A program made the position numbers and the translations under genes. Under the pieces are notes generated by a model, which had not been told where the DNA came from, searched no databases, and saw only the letters and a program-made list of their open reading frames with translations. Shown one piece after another: positions 63,592-64,000 of a stretch of DNA of 64,000 bases. Source of the stretch: JADLGL01 sp963732865 (GTDB taxonomy: Bacteria; Pseudomonadota; Alphaproteobacteria; Rhizobiales; Kaistiaceae); assembly GCA_963732865.1 (NCBI GenBank), contig CAVTBC010000004.1, positions 744,001 to 808,000 on the forward strand, read 5' to 3'. The first letter of the stretch is position 1; each line of letters opens with the position of its first letter.

Positions 63592-64000
63592 ATGGCACTT
63601 CGCCGCTCCCTGTCGCGTCAGATCGGCCAGTTGAAGACGCTCACTTCGCAGCGGTTGTGGCTCCGGGTGCTGGTCGGCATGGCGCTCGGCGTCGGTGTCG
63701 GCTTTCTGTTGGGTCCGGGCGTCGGCATTGTTGACGCGCAAACATCGACGCTTCTGGGCGACTGGCTGGCGCTGCCGGGCCGTCTCTTCCTGGTAGCCAT
63801 CCAGTTTGTCGTGGTGCCGCTGGTCGTCGCCTCGGTAATCCGCGGCATTGCTGGCGGCCAGCGCGAAGCCGGCTTCGGCCGGCGCTCTTGGTTAACTTTG
63901 GTGTTCTTCCTGGTGACGACACTGGCGGCCGCCGTCATCGGCCTGCTTCTGGCTGCGATCGTGGGGCCGGGCCGGCTGATCGATGGCAGCGTCGTCAGCC
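63592..64000 (+). CDS. Dicarboxylate/amino acid:cation symporter, DctA/GltP family (partial)
   Basis: The frame is open from ATG 63592 to the window end (136 codons). Visible helices include LWLRVLVGMALGVGVGFLLG (about 23-42) and ALPGRLFLVAIQFVVVPLVV (61-80), the latter matching the family block near the second helix, then WLTLVFFLVTTLAAAVIGLL. The transporter would import C4-dicarboxylates or glutamate with Na+ or H+. C-terminus lies outside. Confidence 0.85.
   Translation, partial: MALRRSLSRQIGQLKTLTSQRLWLRVLVGMALGVGVGFLLGPGVGIVDAQTSTLLGDWLALPGRLFLVAIQFVVVPLVVASVIRGIAGGQREAGFGRRSWLTLVFFLVTTLAAAVIGLLLAAIVGPGRLIDGSVVS

Overview
The window is a stretch of high-GC chromosome from an alphaproteobacterium, almost certainly of the order Hyphomicrobiales (Rhizobiales). 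The evidence is the gene set and order: ruvC-ruvA-ruvB, ybgC-tolQ-tolR-tolA-tolB-pal-cpoB-tilS-ftsH and glmM lie in one run. Order-typical small genes are also present (TrcR/DUF1013, RcdA/DUF1465, DUF1192, DUF4164, two DUF465 genes and a COX4-type aa3 oxidase subunit). The pnt transhydrogenase alpha chain is split in two, serC has the alphaproteobacterial leader RNA, and canonical CtrA boxes occur. The genus cannot be fixed from the sequence. No prophage, insertion sequence, integrase or CRISPR array is visible; this is core chromosome with a few accessory insertions.

Layout. 1-4.2 kb, minus strand: envelope cluster with a DUF882 peptidase (cut by the window edge), a YcbB-type L,D-transpeptidase and a sigma-54 response regulator. 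4.5-9.6 kb, plus: oligoendopeptidase F, a small oxidase subunit and pntAA-pntAB-pntB. 9.6-14.1 kb: TPR lipoprotein, rpsU, purK-purE, a trans-aconitate methyltransferase and two divergent DUF465 genes. 14.1-17.2 kb: cell-cycle genes trcR and rcdA, with a perfect CtrA box, a terminator and rpmE. 17.3-22 kb, minus: a MotA/OmpA-type stator pair, suhB, a SEL1-repeat protein and a ThiE-like protein. 22-25.5 kb, minus: gap-pgk-fba. 25.8-31.2 kb, plus: DUF4164, zapA, thiopurine methyltransferase, 6S RNA, 5-FCL, YmdB-type phosphoesterase, YebC, a VOC protein and a Pr6Pr protein.

31.2-34.3 kb holds ruvC (frameshifted as read), ruvA, two membrane genes and ruvB. Then follow an M23 peptidase (minus), a HAD phosphatase, ybgC, the complete Tol-Pal operon with cpoB, tilS and ftsH. 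A secreted protein with a C-terminal domain strikingly like the von Hippel-Lindau beta domain sits between ftsH and glmM. 48-51.5 kb carries outer-membrane beta-barrel genes, one behind a perfect CtrA box and one encoding two fused barrels. 51.7-59.3 kb holds the serC leader, serC, serA, a MuiA-like gene (frameshifted as read), purA and a membrane-anchored protein. 59.4-64 kb holds rpoH, three tandem small lipoproteins, rluD sharing its start-codon bases with a divergent DUF6476 gene, tRNA-Glu(CTC) and the start of a dicarboxylate symporter.

Functional themes are envelope maintenance (L,D-transpeptidase, M15 and M23 peptidases, Tol-Pal-CpoB, GlmM, FtsH, outer-membrane proteins), CtrA-linked cell-cycle control, central carbon and serine/purine metabolism, and recombination. 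The most notable points are the VHL-like secreted protein with a conserved hydroxyproline-type pocket, the CtrA box and putative short transcript ahead of rcdA, the gene insertion between ruvA and ruvB, and two single-base frameshifts (ruvC and muiA) that are either assembly errors or real lesions.
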